Positions 63,383 to 64,000 of a stretch of DNA of 64,000 bases are shown here, one piece after another. Origin of the DNA: Ichthyophis bannanicus. Lineage: Eukaryota > Chordata > Amphibia > Gymnophiona > Ichthyophiidae. The stretch lies in contig CM066044.1 in the NCBI GenBank assembly GCA_033557465.1, forward strand, positions 190,208,184-190,272,183, read 5' to 3'. The notes beneath the pieces were generated by a model. The model was not told where the DNA came from. It ran no database searches and worked only from the letters and a program-made list of their open reading frames with translations. How positions within the stretch are numbered: position 1 is the first letter of the stretch; each line of letters starts with the position of its first letter. The position numbers were made by a program, and so were the translations under genes.

Positions 63383-64000
63383 CTGAGTGTTTAATACTCC
63401 AAGTATTTAATACTCCTAAAACTTTTATTCTAAATTGTCCCGTATTCCTCTGATATTGGCTGTACATCAGGGATGAGGATACCCTCTATTGCTTCACTAA
63501 TTAAATAGGGGAGGGGATACCTCCTGCCGGTTCAGGGGATGAGAATTTTGTTGTGAGAGAAGAGAGAGAGATGAGACTCCTAAAAACTTTCTAAATTGTC
63601 TTGGGATACCCCTGATTTTGGCTTTATATCAGGGATGAGTATACCTCCTATATCTATATATATTTTAAAAAAAACAAAAAAAAACATATAGGGGATGAGG
63701 ATACCGTTCTAAAATGAACGAAGTTGGATGCCGTTCTGGTAGGAACGAGAGAGATTTGGATATCGCGCAAAGACTACAAACAAGAACAGGAGATTTACCC
63801 AGGTTTGATTGGTGGGTGAGTACCAAATTTACACATGTGCACATGTATTTTTATGTTATTAATGTTGCTTTGATGTGTAAAAAAAAAAAAAACTGTTATA
63901 GTGTCTCTGTAAATGTTAGAGTGTCTCTGTATTTAGTTGAAGCAGACCGCACAGATAATTGACAGTGTTTTATTCTGAACTGCCAGCTATTGTGTGCAGT
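63383..64000 (+). other. Endogenous retrovirus 5' leader, cut by the window end
   Basis: The leader has two imperfect direct repeats of about 75 bases (63,418-63,495 and 63,582-63,655: CTAAATTGTC, TGATATTGGC or TGATTTTGGC, CATCAGGGATGAG or TATCAGGGATGAG). A third partial unit (GGGGATGAGGATACCG) lies at 63,693. A strong splice donor TGG|GTGAGTACC lies at 63,815/63,816. An ATG at 63,714 opens a frame of 34 codons before the donor. I cannot say whether it is gag or a leader peptide. No structural gene is within the window. Confidence 0.75.

Noticed and set aside
63714..63962. Frame in the retroviral leader as gag
   Set aside because: It crosses a strong splice donor, lacks any matrix-like feature and then becomes AT-rich. 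A gag call is not supported inside the window.
1..64000. CRISPR arrays, bacterial operons, rRNA or tRNA genes
   Set aside because: No spaced direct repeats of CRISPR type, no operon-like gene packing, and no cloverleaf tRNA or rRNA text. tRNA-like bits belong to SINEs and primer-binding sites.

Overview
This window is non-coding vertebrate DNA built almost entirely from transposable elements. I find no host gene I can name. The mix of elements points to a non-mammalian tetrapod, most likely an amphibian and perhaps a caecilian. It includes abundant CR1 LINEs of two subtypes, RTE (BovB-like), L2 and L1/Tx1-like LINEs, a DIRS-type tyrosine recombinase, piggyBac, Tigger-, Tc1- and hAT-type DNA transposons, and a Ty3/Gypsy element with a SCAN-like capsid. 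The organism is an inference from repeat content only.

Layout. At 1.8-8.0 kb lies a piggyBac transposon with both ends and TTAA target sites. Its transposase is broken, and a CR1 LINE (esterase ORF1, endonuclease, reverse transcriptase) is inserted inside it. From 8 to 15.8 kb there are CR1 tails, a DIRS remnant, an RTE LINE and a Tigger-like MITE. At 15.85-17.38 kb is a solo LTR with a 4-bp target duplication and a 300-codon open frame. From 17.4 to 42 kb come foldback MITEs, L2/CR1/RTE fragments, a Tc1 remnant split by a hAT MITE, and a 184-bp duplicated segment.

The most informative region is a nested stack at 42.2-56.6 kb. An L1/Tx1-like LINE is split twice. Its endonuclease region holds a CR1, which holds a second CR1. 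Its reverse-transcriptase region holds a complete LTR retrotransposon (45,099-54,309, target duplication GACT). One LTR of that element holds a 2.37-kb hAT element (target duplication GTGTGAGC).

The LTR retrotransposon is on the minus strand and encodes Gag (SCAN-like capsid, zinc knuckle), protease, dUTPase, reverse transcriptase and RNase H. It has no recognisable integrase. Its pol reading frame runs through the polypurine tract and about 220 codons into the 3' LTR. The same LTR-encoded Ser/Arg/Lys-rich protein is an uninterrupted frame in the diverged solo LTR at 15.85 kb. This is the best candidate here for something undescribed.

The right end (57-64 kb) has a CR1 tail, three foldback or hAT MITEs, a hAT-like element with a near-perfect 400-bp palindrome and a G-rich minisatellite, and finally the 5' LTR, tRNA-Lys primer-binding site and leader of an endogenous retrovirus whose genes lie beyond the window.
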